From: Immersiella caudata
Lineage: Eukaryota; Ascomycota; Sordariomycetes; Sordariales; Lasiosphaeriaceae
Assembly: GCA_030512335.1 (NCBI GenBank)
Contig: JAULSU010000007.1
Location: 2,232,001-2,296,000, forward strand
Reading direction: 5' to 3'
DNA length: 64,000 nt
Shown: positions 1-10,162 of the stretch, piece by piece
Position numbering within the stretch: the first letter of the stretch is position 1
Layout: each line of letters starts with the position of its first letter
Notes under the pieces: generated by a model
What the model saw: only the letters and a program-made list of their open reading frames with translations
Databases searched by the model: none
Told to the model about the DNA's origin: nothing
Program-made: the position numbers and the translations under genes

Positions 1-256
1 GGCGGCGATTTCCAAATCGCCCCAAACTTGACTTCACGTCGAACCCGCTCAGAAATCCAGCGCAACGCATCCATCTACGGCGGCCACACCACATCTCCAA
101 TCGCCCCGAAAACCGACTGGACATCTCTATTGACACCGCTCTTTCTACCCATGTGACCTTGACGCCTCGAACTGCCCCGGTGTTGGCTGAGCACGAGCGC
201 ATTTTCGGCGCATGGCGACGGGCCGACCATCTTGTTGCTAGCCATCGGGACCGAAA
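1..256. other. Upstream flank of spt7
   Basis: These 256 bases lie 5' of the spt7 start codon and are rich in C/A. I see no convincing coding sequence. They probably hold the 5' UTR and part of the core promoter of spt7; no clear TATA box or known operator is visible. Confidence 0.5.
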
Positions 257-3200
257 ATGTCCATCATCAACGGCCAGCATGTCTGGCCATCGCCCGGCGT
301 CCATCATGTGAATGGAGGCCGGATGCATCACGTTGTTGATGATGGGCCGCCACGAACCCAAACGCCTGTCGACCCTCCCATCGCGTTGATGCCTGAGGCA
401 TCCGATATCGACGAGGATACACGACGAGCTCACTTTCAAGACCTCTACCGCAAAAGCGAGGGGCGGATTGCCCTACTCTTCTCCGACGATGGGCGATACA
501 ACACAGCCGCAATAGAAGCTCTAAAGCGACCACCAACTCCCCCTGCGCCCTTGCTGCCGCCCACCACTGACCACGCCCCCATTCAAGAGCCGCCCCGAAA
601 AAGAGCAAAGCGCGTCATTGATGAGGACGACTACGGCGACGATGACGATGAAGACGAAGATGATGAAGGCGAAACACAAGCGTCCGACCCCTATCGATCC
701 AAACACGCGAATGCTGCCGCCGCCAAGACTCTACTCTCGCCATCCAAGTCGGGGAGCTCACCTGTCCACTCTGTGTCTTCGCCGGGGAAACAGGCGGACA
801 AAATGAAAGATGATGGATCGCGAGCGCAAGCCAAATCATCAGAAGATGCGCGCAAAGAATTGGAGGAAGCCCGCAATGCGACCGAGGAGGCTGCCAAGCG
901 TAGCTTTCATACCCTTTTTTACACCCTGGAACACGACAGAACGGCAATGCTGGAGCAACAGCAACTTGAAGAGTCCGAGAAACAGCTACAGGCAGAGATG
1001 GACAAGACCGGAAACCATACGGCGAGCCAGGGCTCCGGCCAGAACCATGGCTCTCTCAGCAATGCGAACCTCGGCGCGTCGAGCCTCACGCTAAAACACC
1101 TGATCGCGAGGATAGACATGAAACGCGATCAAGTTCGCGCATCGGATGCTGAATTACGTTTGCTCATGAACGAGGTTCGCAAGAACAGGAGTAAATGGGC
1201 GAGCGAAGAAAATGTCGGGCAAGAAGAGCTCTACGAAGCCCTGGAGAAGGTGCTGAGCGAGCTCAAGGCACACACGGAGTACTCCACACCCTTTTTGAAC
1301 AGGGTCAACAAGAGGGATGCGCCCGACTACTACAACTGTAAGTTTAGTTATCACCGTGACATATGAAGGTGCAATCTAACTCGGCGCCAGTTATCAAGCA
1401 ACCCATGGACTTGGGTACCATGACAAAGAAGCTTAAGGGTCTAACCTACAAGTCCAAGGCGGAGTTTGTCACAGACCTGAATCTCATATGGGATAACTGT
1501 TTGAAGTACAACCAGGAGATGAGCCACCCTCTCCGGAGGATGGCCAACGGCATGCGGAAAGAAGCGGAGAAGCTAATACCCCTGATACCTGATCTTGTCA
1601 TCAGGCCGCGTGCTGAGGTTGAGGCGGAGGAGCGTCGAAAGCAGAACGGCGGCGACGACGACGGAGGGGAAGACAGCGACGATGAACCTATCATGTCGTC
1701 ACGGGGTCGTGGCAAAGGCGCGAAGACAGCCAACAAGTCACGGAAAGGGCTTTCGGACCAAAAAGAAGACACCCCAAACGTCGAGCAGAAGCCATTGCTC
1801 CAACTCAACGGGCTCCTCGCCAAGTCCCATAGGGAAGGCTCAGAGGTCGACGGTAGCAATGGCTTCGCAACTCCCCCTATAGCTGGCTCTATCACTCCTA
1901 GTGGGATGAATGGCCATTCTGGTGTCAGCAATCTTGATGTCATGGACATTGATGGGCCATCATTGAACGGGATGGCACTAGGCCAGGCGCTTGGGGAGGC
2001 GGCTGAGCAGGCCCACGAAGACGAGGAGTACAAGATCTGGAAACAAGTGACCAAGAAGGACCGAGCACTCCTCACCAAGGAAAGGTACCAGCTGTTCGCT
2101 GGCAATAAGCTCAACCCTGACGAACCAGCCCTCATGAGAACCAAAGCTGGGATGCGCCGCTTTTTGAAGAACCAGAGAGAAGCCGAATCGATATCTCTCG
2201 GCGAATCTGCAACCGCTGGACAGAAGGAGGCGTCGGAGACTCTCGCCGAGGGTATGGAAGACGAAGTCGACCGAAGAGTGCCTGACTACTATGAGCCCAT
2301 GACTGCGGTTCCGGGGATACCTCCCAAACTTCAGTGGGTCGAGGACGGGGAGGGACAAGTCATCAATCAGCACGGAGATATGCTACAACTCGTCCCTCCG
2401 GGCCACTTTGTCTCGCCAGCGAGCAAGCTGACCAAGAGGTTCGATGCCAATCTGCGGCAGATGCAGGAAACCCGCAAGGTCTGTTCAAAAATCAGCGTCA
2501 TCAAGCAGATGCAAATACAAACTCAGGTAGGCCATCAGTGATATTTGCTGGTTAGAAACAGCTGCTAACGAACTTGCAGGTGTACACCAATCAATTCCCC
2601 AAGTACAACCCAGAGCCATTTGTTGAGGTTGACGCCGAACCTCACTTCCATGCTGGCGAGGGCCCTGTTATGGCCGCCGAGACATGCAGGGCCGCAATGC
2701 AGCGCTCTGTGGCAAAAATATTCTATCACGCCGGCTTCGAGGAGCTCCAGCCTTCCGCTCTGGACGCAATCACCGACATTGCAGCCGACTATTTTCAGAA
2801 GGTGGTGCGGACGTTCAACATCTACCGGGAAGCCGAGAAGAAGCCAGCCTCAGGGATATGGGCAGAGAGGGGAGCTAAGTTCCAGCCTCGCTTCACCCCC
2901 GAGGAGATGATTCTACACACATTGGTCGAGAATGGCCATGACGCCGATTCGTTGGAAGCGTACGCCCGGGACGACATTGATCGCCTGGGCACCAAGCTGA
3001 GCACAATCCACGAGCGGATGAGGGCTCACTACGCTGATCTCCTCCGCCCTGCTCTCGCCAGCGACGCTGGTGCCGATGGATCCGGTGCTTTCAACGACGG
3101 CAGTGATCAGTTCGTCGGCGGCGACTTCGCCGAGGACCTTGGTGAAGACTTCTTCGGCTTCAAGGCACTTGGTCTTGACAAGGACTTTGGCCTTGACATG

Positions 3201-3782
3201 CTCAGTGTGCCGTTCCATCTCTTGCAATCCAGAGTGCGCAGCCATCATCAAATGCAGGTTCAGACGACCGGAACGGCGGCCGCGGATCTATTCGAAGCCC
3301 TCCCAGTTGCGGAGGCCGTCACGAAAGAGAACATCCAAGGGCAGATTGGCCTGGTCAAGAACTTCTTCCTCGCCAAGCTTCACGCTAATAACGACCAGCC
3401 TCTGGTGGAGGACGAAGATCTACCCGTCAAACAGCGTCGGCCGCGGCCAAGACTTGGGCCCACGGGCAAGATTGTCTCGCCGCAGAAGCGCCCGCCCAAG
3501 GAGCAAATCGCGTTGGCGAAGAAGAAGAAGAAGCTGGAATCCGGTCTGGCGCAGATTACGGACGGCAAGGGCGTCAACGCATCTCCGGAGAAGGGGGGCA
3601 CCCCGTCAAAGAAGCTCAAGGGCGGTGCCGCCATGATCAACGGGGCCGGACCGAGTGCTCTGAACCTAGCACCGCCGATGGAGAGGGTGGAGAGCATGCA
3701 GAGCCAGACCAATGCCAGCATGACAGACAAGGACGATGGCGTGGCTATGATGAGCCCAAAAAGCTTGGAGCAAAGATTATAG
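257..3782 (+). CDS. spt7: SAGA complex subunit Spt7 (bromodomain + histone-fold)
   Basis: Predicted 1,139-aa nuclear protein from three exons: 257-1337, 1391-2526 and 2580-3782. Both introns are 53 nt GT-AG introns with CTAAC-type branch points, and both joins keep frame. The first join restores the bromodomain core (DYYNFIKQPMDLGTM), which neither exon encodes whole. The acetyl-lysine-binding asparagine is at about N401 in CLKYN. A histone-fold segment at about 772-825 (CRAAMQRSVAKIFYHAGFEE) is the part of Spt7 family proteins that pairs with a TAF10-type partner in the SAGA co-activator. The N-terminal third is acidic, with a D/E-rich stretch near residue 130; the C-terminal part is Lys-rich. 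Length is close to known Spt7 proteins. Downstream it converges with sro7. The order bromodomain then histone fold makes Spt7 much likelier than another bromodomain protein. Confidence 0.95.
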
Positions 3783-5464
3783 GAGGTCATATCCTCTTCG
3801 CGGGAGGAAATCATGGAGGAAATTTTGGTCTGTGCATATGAGAAGGAAAAGAAAGTGCGGCGACAATATCGCCGCCGTTTTCTATGAAGTACGCGACGAG
3901 ACAGTGACGAACGGACAGCGAGCAGTTTGTGTGAAACCGTCGTACAGCCAGTGCATAATGCAAGTTCGGGGCGACTTTCGGTTCCGGTTCGGGTTTGCGA
4001 CTTTTCTCGGGTTCCTGCATGTAGGACGAGAATCGGGGAAGGGCTGCGAGGGGAAGATATTGGTTACCCCTACGCTGCAAACGAAAACGGGCAGAGGCAA
4101 GGCCATCCTGGTGGAGAACGCTTGTGATCAAGTCTTCCTCACCGTCGTCCCATCTCGCACGCCGACTAGGGAGCACTGTTTTACTCACTACGCCTTTATT
4201 TATTATCATCCATGGAGATTTGCATCTCATCCGAACGACCGAACAGAATGGGGATGGAATATGATGCGCCAACGATCAGGAAGACAGGCTGATAGGCGGG
4301 GCGTTTCGTGGGCTGCTGATAAGATGGCAGCATGACTGGCTGGCTACCAGAGGGGCAGGCAGACAGACAGAAGACAGATCCGGATGGAAATGACGACAAT
4401 GACTTTGCCGTGGCCTGACCTGGACTTTAATGTTTTCATATAGTGTATCACAAATGTTTTATTTCTTTGCCATCTTGTTCCCCTTCTTCAGCATCGCCCT
4501 CTGCGCAATGATGCGTGTCTATGCAGCGAGGCGACTGGCTATTATATATATACGAGACGCATGCAAGTCCTTACTTCTTGCTTTTGGCGTTTTGAGGCGA
4601 AGGAGGGAGGCCCCGATCTCGTCGGCGGCTGCTGAATTCATTTCATTCACGGACCTCCAGATCGTGGGACATGGAACGATACCTTTTTCCCTTCTCTTCT
4701 TTCTCTCCTCGGGTCAGCCTCTGCTAACCTGGAATACGTTGAATTGTGCTATTTATTTGTCTATCGGCACCTACCTGCCTATATATCCAACAACGGGCTG
4801 GCGCTCATGTCAGACCCGTCAGTTTTTTTCCTTTGTTTACCATGTCTGCCTGGCATGCGCTTCCTGTTAAACGGCGCGCTTGGTTGAGAGGAACGTTCAG
4901 ATACATACTATTTTGGGCTGGAAAGAGTATCATAACACAGGATGGATGCGAGGTTGACACATTGATGGGCTTGGAAGGGTATGGCCAGGTCCAAGGGGAC
5001 ATGAATGTCTTTTTAGAGGTAGCAACCGGCGAACGGAAATATATCAACCCAGTGACGCTGAAGTCTTGTGCGAGTGAAGAAGGGGACCTTTGAACTTTGA
5101 TTTGACCTGTCCACGATAACGATATCGACGCTGTCTTGCTTATTTGTGCCAAGTCGTGGTCACACTGGCTAATCACTACGAACGTAGCTCTCCCGTGTGG
5201 GTACAAGGAGTTAATACACACGACAGCCTCCCCGGTCTTTCCATATAAACCACGGTCTCTCCCAGTCAGCATAACATGTTTCCAAACGGCAAACAAAACC
5301 TATTCTGACCAGTGCCTAAACCTACTCCAGCTAGGAAGAAAATGTCTCTCATCTGGTATCAAACCGGGTCCCAACCGTAACCAAAACATCTTAAAAATAG
5401 AAACAAAACCCCTCTGCAATAGGAATAAACCGTCTTCCAACTAGGATCGAACCCTGTCATAAGC
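3783..5464. other. Convergent intergenic region, spt7 / sro7
   Basis: About 1.7 kb lies between two convergent genes and should contain both 3' UTRs. It is more AT-rich than the genes and includes short AT runs such as the TATATATA around 4543-4551. The open frames here (for example 3832-4335 and 4430-4870 on +) have no recognisable motif and no convincing start context. I see no RNA gene. Confidence 0.6.
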
Positions 5465-8400
5465 CTACATAAACGACTTCTTCAACCCACCCAGTAACAT
5501 ATTCCTCTTTTGGTTCTTTACGTACTTGTTTACATCCTCAGCCCACCCGCTGCTCGACTTCTGCAGGTTGTCAACGCTGTCCCCCATAATGTTAAGCTTC
5601 TCCGTCCTCTCATTGATCTGCCTGGTGAGATAGTCGCCCCATCCCTCTTGGCTGGTTCCCCCACGCACGGTGGTACCTGGTGCCGGCCTCGACAGCTGCT
5701 TCTCGGCAGCAGCGGCAGCAATCATGCGCTTGCTAGGTGGCCGGTCGGGTCCGCCAATGAGGATATCCAAGTCTGTTGGACTGACATACTGTGTGCCTGA
5801 GATCCACTGGAAGTTACTAATCGTTGGGCGGGGTGGCATGACGAGCTCGGGGTTGACGAGGGTGTCGTGACTATTCTCAAGAGGTTTACCCGTACCCCAT
5901 AGCGGGAGGACGGCGATCTCAGAAGGGCCCGTCCAACCGAAGACGTCGCCGGTTTTTGTGAGGCTTGCTAACATCGTGCGGCTTGCGTCAAGCATGGGTA
6001 GACTTTTGCGGCCCAGTTCCTTCAGGCCAGGGAGTGTGTAGGCGCGGGTCGTTCTGTTGCCGAAGAGGGCAACAAGGGCGAACCCATACTGTGGGATCTC
6101 GGTAACCATGGCGACGTCGCAGAGTTGGTCATCGAAGGATTTGGACGCGCCCTTGGCGGGCGCGGGTTTAAAGATGCGGATTTCTGTTTGCGTTACTGCG
6201 AACGAAGTCAGTTTAAATTTTCCAGTTATTCGCCCGGAAGCCACTCACCGACAACGAGGACGCCATTCACCTGGCGCCCGTCCCTCAAGCTAGCAACAAC
6301 AGGACCAGTGGCAGAAGCGGCGTGCCCGTTGTCTGCATTGATGGGACAGATGGAGATGACCTTGTCGCTGAAAGCAACCACTCCTGCAAGCTTGACGGAA
6401 TAGCCGTTGCTCGAGGGCAGTAGTTTGAATGTAGCAACCTTGCCTTGGTCCGTCCCCACGAAACATGCGATGCTTGAGTAATTGTCGCCCTCCAAAGTCA
6501 TCACGCCAAACTCGATAGCCACGGGGTGGTCCTTTGCCGAGGATCCAGAATGCCCCTTCAAGAAGGATTTCTTCTCTTGCTTTGCAAAATCGGCGGTGGA
6601 TCCATGGTAGATGATGGCAGGCCCTCGCAAATCGATGATGGTGAAGAAACCACCCTCAGAACCCACGCCGACGAACCCAACATTGGATACAGACAGTGCT
6701 GTGATAGGTCCTTGCATCATTTCATAGAGAACAAACGGCTGGAGACCCTCCTTCAGAGATGGCTCCGTCCTCGAGCTGATGTCGGTAATACCTCCCGGGT
6801 TGGAGTTTGCCGAACCGGGCTCATCGCGGCCAAAGAACTTATTTCCTCCCCATCTATACACAACCACTTCGCCGGCGCTTGTCCCGGCCACGAACTCGCC
6901 AGTCATCTCAGCCATGTTGAGAGCGGTAATCTCAACGTTCTCGTAGCGGCTGAGCGCCCTCGCAATGTCGACCTGAAGCTGTGAAGGGTTCTCAATCTCA
7001 TCGTCGTATCCAGCATCCCAGATTCGAACCGTGCTGTCGGCATGAGCGACTTGAACGATGTTCCGCCAGTCATACCATCTCCTACGTCTCGCAGCCTCTG
7101 CGCCGCCCTTCAGTATCGGTTCTCCCTGGTTGCGCTTCTCGATCATCCCGAGCCAGCGATCCCGATTCAGCGTCGACACAGAGATTTTCTGCACGAATGG
7201 GTGGACGAAAGTCAGACTTGGGGGGAACATGTTTGTGGGACTGATTGGATACCCAGACGGAAAGCTCATAGTGACTAGCTCTCCTGAGGACAACATCGTA
7301 ACAATCGCGATTGGGTCTTGAGCGCCGGCAAAGTGCGGCGAGGTGCGCGGAATCAAGCAGAAATCCCTGACTTCCGCTCCGGGAGGGGTCTCTAGTGTTA
7401 TCCTCCGCTTTCCCTCAAAGTGGTTGGCTAGGATGTCCCACGAAGAAGTCGCATATACCGGTGTGACACCCAGTTCCAAGAATGTCAACCCGTTGTCTCC
7501 GTCGTCACGAGCATGGCCGCCGGCGATCAGGAGCCCGGTATCATCGGGGTTCTCCTTGCAGCACCATGATATTTTTGTAAAGGGGACTATTGCCCTCGGA
7601 GGTGTTGCCTTCGACGTGGGCTCGTTGATCTTCGTTTCATAGATCGATCTCGCTGCGATCACCCGGCCTTCCTTCGGGTCCCAAAAAACCAGACTGCCAT
7701 CAACATGCGCCGTCATGACAAAGGTCCCGGTTGGATGCCATATCGCATGTGTGAGTCTTGGTTTCCGCAGCGAGCCGACGCCTTCCGAGTTGCCTCCGGG
7801 TGCGCCGGGCGGGAGCTGGTACTCGAAGAACTTCACAGGGGCATTCTCCTTGAACGAGTAGATGACGGCCCCCAGGCTGTAGCATATAAGCAGCTGCCCA
7901 ATATCTCGCGGATGGAGCTGCATCCCGAGCAACGTGACAGCCCTTGCGTTGGGATCGCGGTCGCGCCAGAAGTTCGGGATTCGGAACAGCGCCGGGCGCT
8001 CCCGGTCAAGATCGTAAGTGCAGATGTCGCCATTCTGGAGGCCCACCAACACCCAGTCCAGCATCGGATCTGTTATTGTGCATACTGCTTGGGTGTATGT
8101 GTACTTGGCAAGCTGCTCGCCGGTGTTGAGGTCCCATACTCCCAGCTCGTGTCGGCTGTCGCGGCTGATGAGCCGGTTCGCGACGAAGCTCAAGTGCTGA
8201 ATTGATGCCGGCCGCGGCGGCGAGAACCATTTGTCCACCCGGAGCTGGCCAAATACATAGATCTTTCCCGGGCCATACTTGGACTCGTTCGTCCCGACTG
8301 CGAGAAGCGACTGTACAGGGTCGTACGCAAGGCAACTGTTTTCGTGTCGCAAAATGCGAACTTTGTTAGCTACAGTTACAGGGGAGCTACCCCGCCAAAA

Positions 8401-8544
8401 ATGACGATACAGGGCTGCAACGTACCTAATCTGCGAGTTGATGCCGTAGCGCGCTTGCTCGTCCGGCAAAAATAAGCCTGGAGACACTGCTGCAGAGAGG
8501 TCATTCTGCACGCCCGCCTGCTTGCTTCGTAGAAAGCTAGCCAT
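5465..8544 (-). CDS. sro7: Sro7/Lgl/tomosyn-family exocytosis regulator (WD40)
   Basis: Predicted 978-aa protein from three exons on the minus strand: 8544-8426, 8335-6249 and 6195-5465. The 90-nt and 53-nt introns are canonical GT-AG. Splicing gives GINSQISCLAYDPVQSLLAVGT, the conserved entry into the first beta-propeller. Most of the chain is divergent WD repeats (for example GVWDLNTGE and VRIWDAG), as in the double propeller of Lgl/Sro7 proteins. The last 60 or so residues (WGDYLTRQINERTEKLN onward) resemble the R-SNARE-like tail of tomosyn/Sro7. Family members act at the plasma membrane with Sec4/exocyst and the Sec9 SNARE in polarised secretion. I start at MASFLRSKQAG. An upstream in-frame ATG at 8703 would add 53 hydrophobic residues that do not look like the family. 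Confidence 0.94.
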
Positions 8545-9245
8545 CTTGACGATCTCGGTCAGCAAAGGAGCTGCGATGTTGCTGTCAAAGGTTGGATCCA
8601 CGAAACGTGGGGTTTGAACGCCCAAGAAGCAAACAAAGGCGGCTACCGGCACATCAATTAGGAGAGCTAATCCCAAGGCGGCATCTCGCATCCCAGGCCT
8701 CACGCACTCCCTGCAGGTGCCCCGCTGACGTACCTGTGCTCATGTTCCACTTATCCCTGTCCCAGTCCGCGAAAGCTGATTCGACGCCTGTCAAAAGGGG
8801 CATCTCCGTTTGGGCACCAAACAAAAACATTGAGTCCTCACGGTCTCCTTGAACAACGCCGATGTCAACCGGTTCTAGAATACAACCATGCCTAAACATC
8901 AAGTAGACTTGAATATCCCCACCCCATCTCTCATTCCCTCACTCAAACCGAAGCCAAACTACCTCCCTACAGTGGACCAGCTCAGATGACGAACCTCAAA
9001 ATTTACACACAGACACCGCAATCCAGGCATGTACTCGATCTCAGCCCCCAGACTCAGAGTACTACTTGCTGGCAGTAGACCCAGCCCATTCTCACTCCGC
9101 ATGACATCCCCATCTCCATCACATTACATCCTAGCCAAAGGTCCAAAAGCCCAACAACGCCCTCTTCAAATCCCATTTCCGCATCCTAAAAGCAGACAGC
9201 CTTCCTACCTTCCCTTCCTCGCTCCCACCCACATACTGCTGCAGC

Positions 9246-9262
9246 AAAAAAAAAAAAAAAAA
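9246..9262 (+). repeat. Poly(A) tract (A17)
   Basis: Seventeen consecutive A residues on the plus strand, within the intergenic DNA upstream of sro7. On the sro7 sense strand this is a T17 tract, the kind of homopolymer common in fungal promoters, where it disfavours nucleosomes. Length is likely to vary between strains. Confidence 0.9.
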
Positions 9263-9760
9263 TTACCTGGTCTGTCGCCGACATCTCGACCGCCGACACC
9301 GTGGCACTCCCAACGTTTGCTCACCTATTCAAGTCTGTTTCGAACACCCCACCCCCATTCAAACCCGGCCTTTCCCTCCGTAACCTAGGAACACAGACCC
9401 AGCTCATTCGCTCTTGGTGTTCCCGAGCCTCAAAACCGCTAGCCTGTTTGATACCCTCGTAAGGATTTGCCTCGTCTAGATATTTACCTCGAACGTCCAG
9501 TTGAGATTCACTCTTATCATTACAGTCTCACTGAAGTCTGTCACCATCAAGGTTTTCGGTCATGAAGGCAATGGGTCACCATGAGCAGTCAAGCTCGCTC
9601 AAACTTTGAGTCGTCACTGGTATCGCCATTTGCCTTGCATCTTGCCATGTCATGAACGCCACCGTTGCACTTCACATTGCACTGCTCTACAAGCGGATTT
9701 GTACGGCAAGGATTCCTATGAAATCAGGGAAGTGGTATATATCCCGTGTGGAATAAAGTA

Positions 9761-9851
9761 CAAGGTGTTCCCCTTTTCCCAGTAGACATCCGACCCGAAG
9801 ACTTGAAAAATCTCAGCCGTACCATGCCCCCGTTCCGGCGCTCCCACCCTG
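9761..9851. repeat. Intergenic imperfect repeat, copy A (91 bp)
   Basis: This block begins CAAGGTGTT and ends CCCGTTCCGGCG followed by CACCCTG. Copy B at 9893-9983 has the same length and the same end blocks. The left 28 bp differ at only three positions and the right 24 bp are close to identical, while the middle is diverged. The offset is 132 bp. It lies 0.3-0.4 kb past the Argonaute stop codon. Confidence 0.8.
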
Positions 9852-9892
9852 TTTCCTTTGTCAAATCATTACTCTAGATGCCGTTCTCAGAA

Positions 9893-9983
9893 CAAGGTGT
9901 TTCCCTTTTTCCAGCAGACAAGTTGACTCGGATGTGAAACATCCAGAGCAATATCAAGTCCCCGTTCCGGCGATCACACCCTG
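9893..9983. repeat. Intergenic imperfect repeat, copy B (91 bp)
   Basis: Second copy of the block at 9761-9851, with no length change between the conserved ends. It lies about 180 bp past the Argonaute stop, so it is probably in the 3' UTR or immediate 3' flank of that gene. Function is unknown; see findings. Confidence 0.8.
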
Positions 9984-10162
9984 GCTTGCCAGCTCCCAAA
10001 ACTACCGCTGCCGAAATCCTCCCTTCCAAATCATCCATTATAGAACCTAGCAACCTGCAATCTGCTCGAGTTGCTGCAAAAGGGCCCCCGAAGCTTTGCG
10101 AGGCAGGTGGTAACGGATTGCCATCGCCAGGACAAAGTCTAAGAGGGCTCGTGTGTCAGAGC

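Larger units (their letters stand above)
8545..10162. other. Intergenic: sro7 promoter and Argonaute 3' flank
   Basis: About 1.6 kb lies between the sro7 start (minus strand) and the Argonaute stop (minus strand). It contains an A17 tract, C-rich leader-like sequence around 8900-9380, and a pair of related 91-bp blocks at 9761-9851 and 9893-9983. No protein gene is recognisable. The open frame running from 9986 into the Argonaute gene on + is a shadow of the Argonaute coding sequence. Confidence 0.6.

Noticed and set aside
4430..4870. 146-codon hydrophobic open frame between spt7 and sro7
   Set aside because: It lies in the convergent 3' UTR region, has no family motif, and its hydrophobicity follows from local T-richness.
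5444..5453. tRNA B-box-like GGTTCGATCC on the minus strand in the sro7 3' flank
   Set aside because: The flanking arms do not form a T stem, and no acceptor or D arm can be found upstream, so it is a chance match or a decayed relic beyond recognition.
8545..8703. Possible 53-residue N-terminal extension of Sro7
   Set aside because: It is in frame but hydrophobic and unlike Sro7/Lgl N-termini, whereas MASFLRSKQAG fits the family start.
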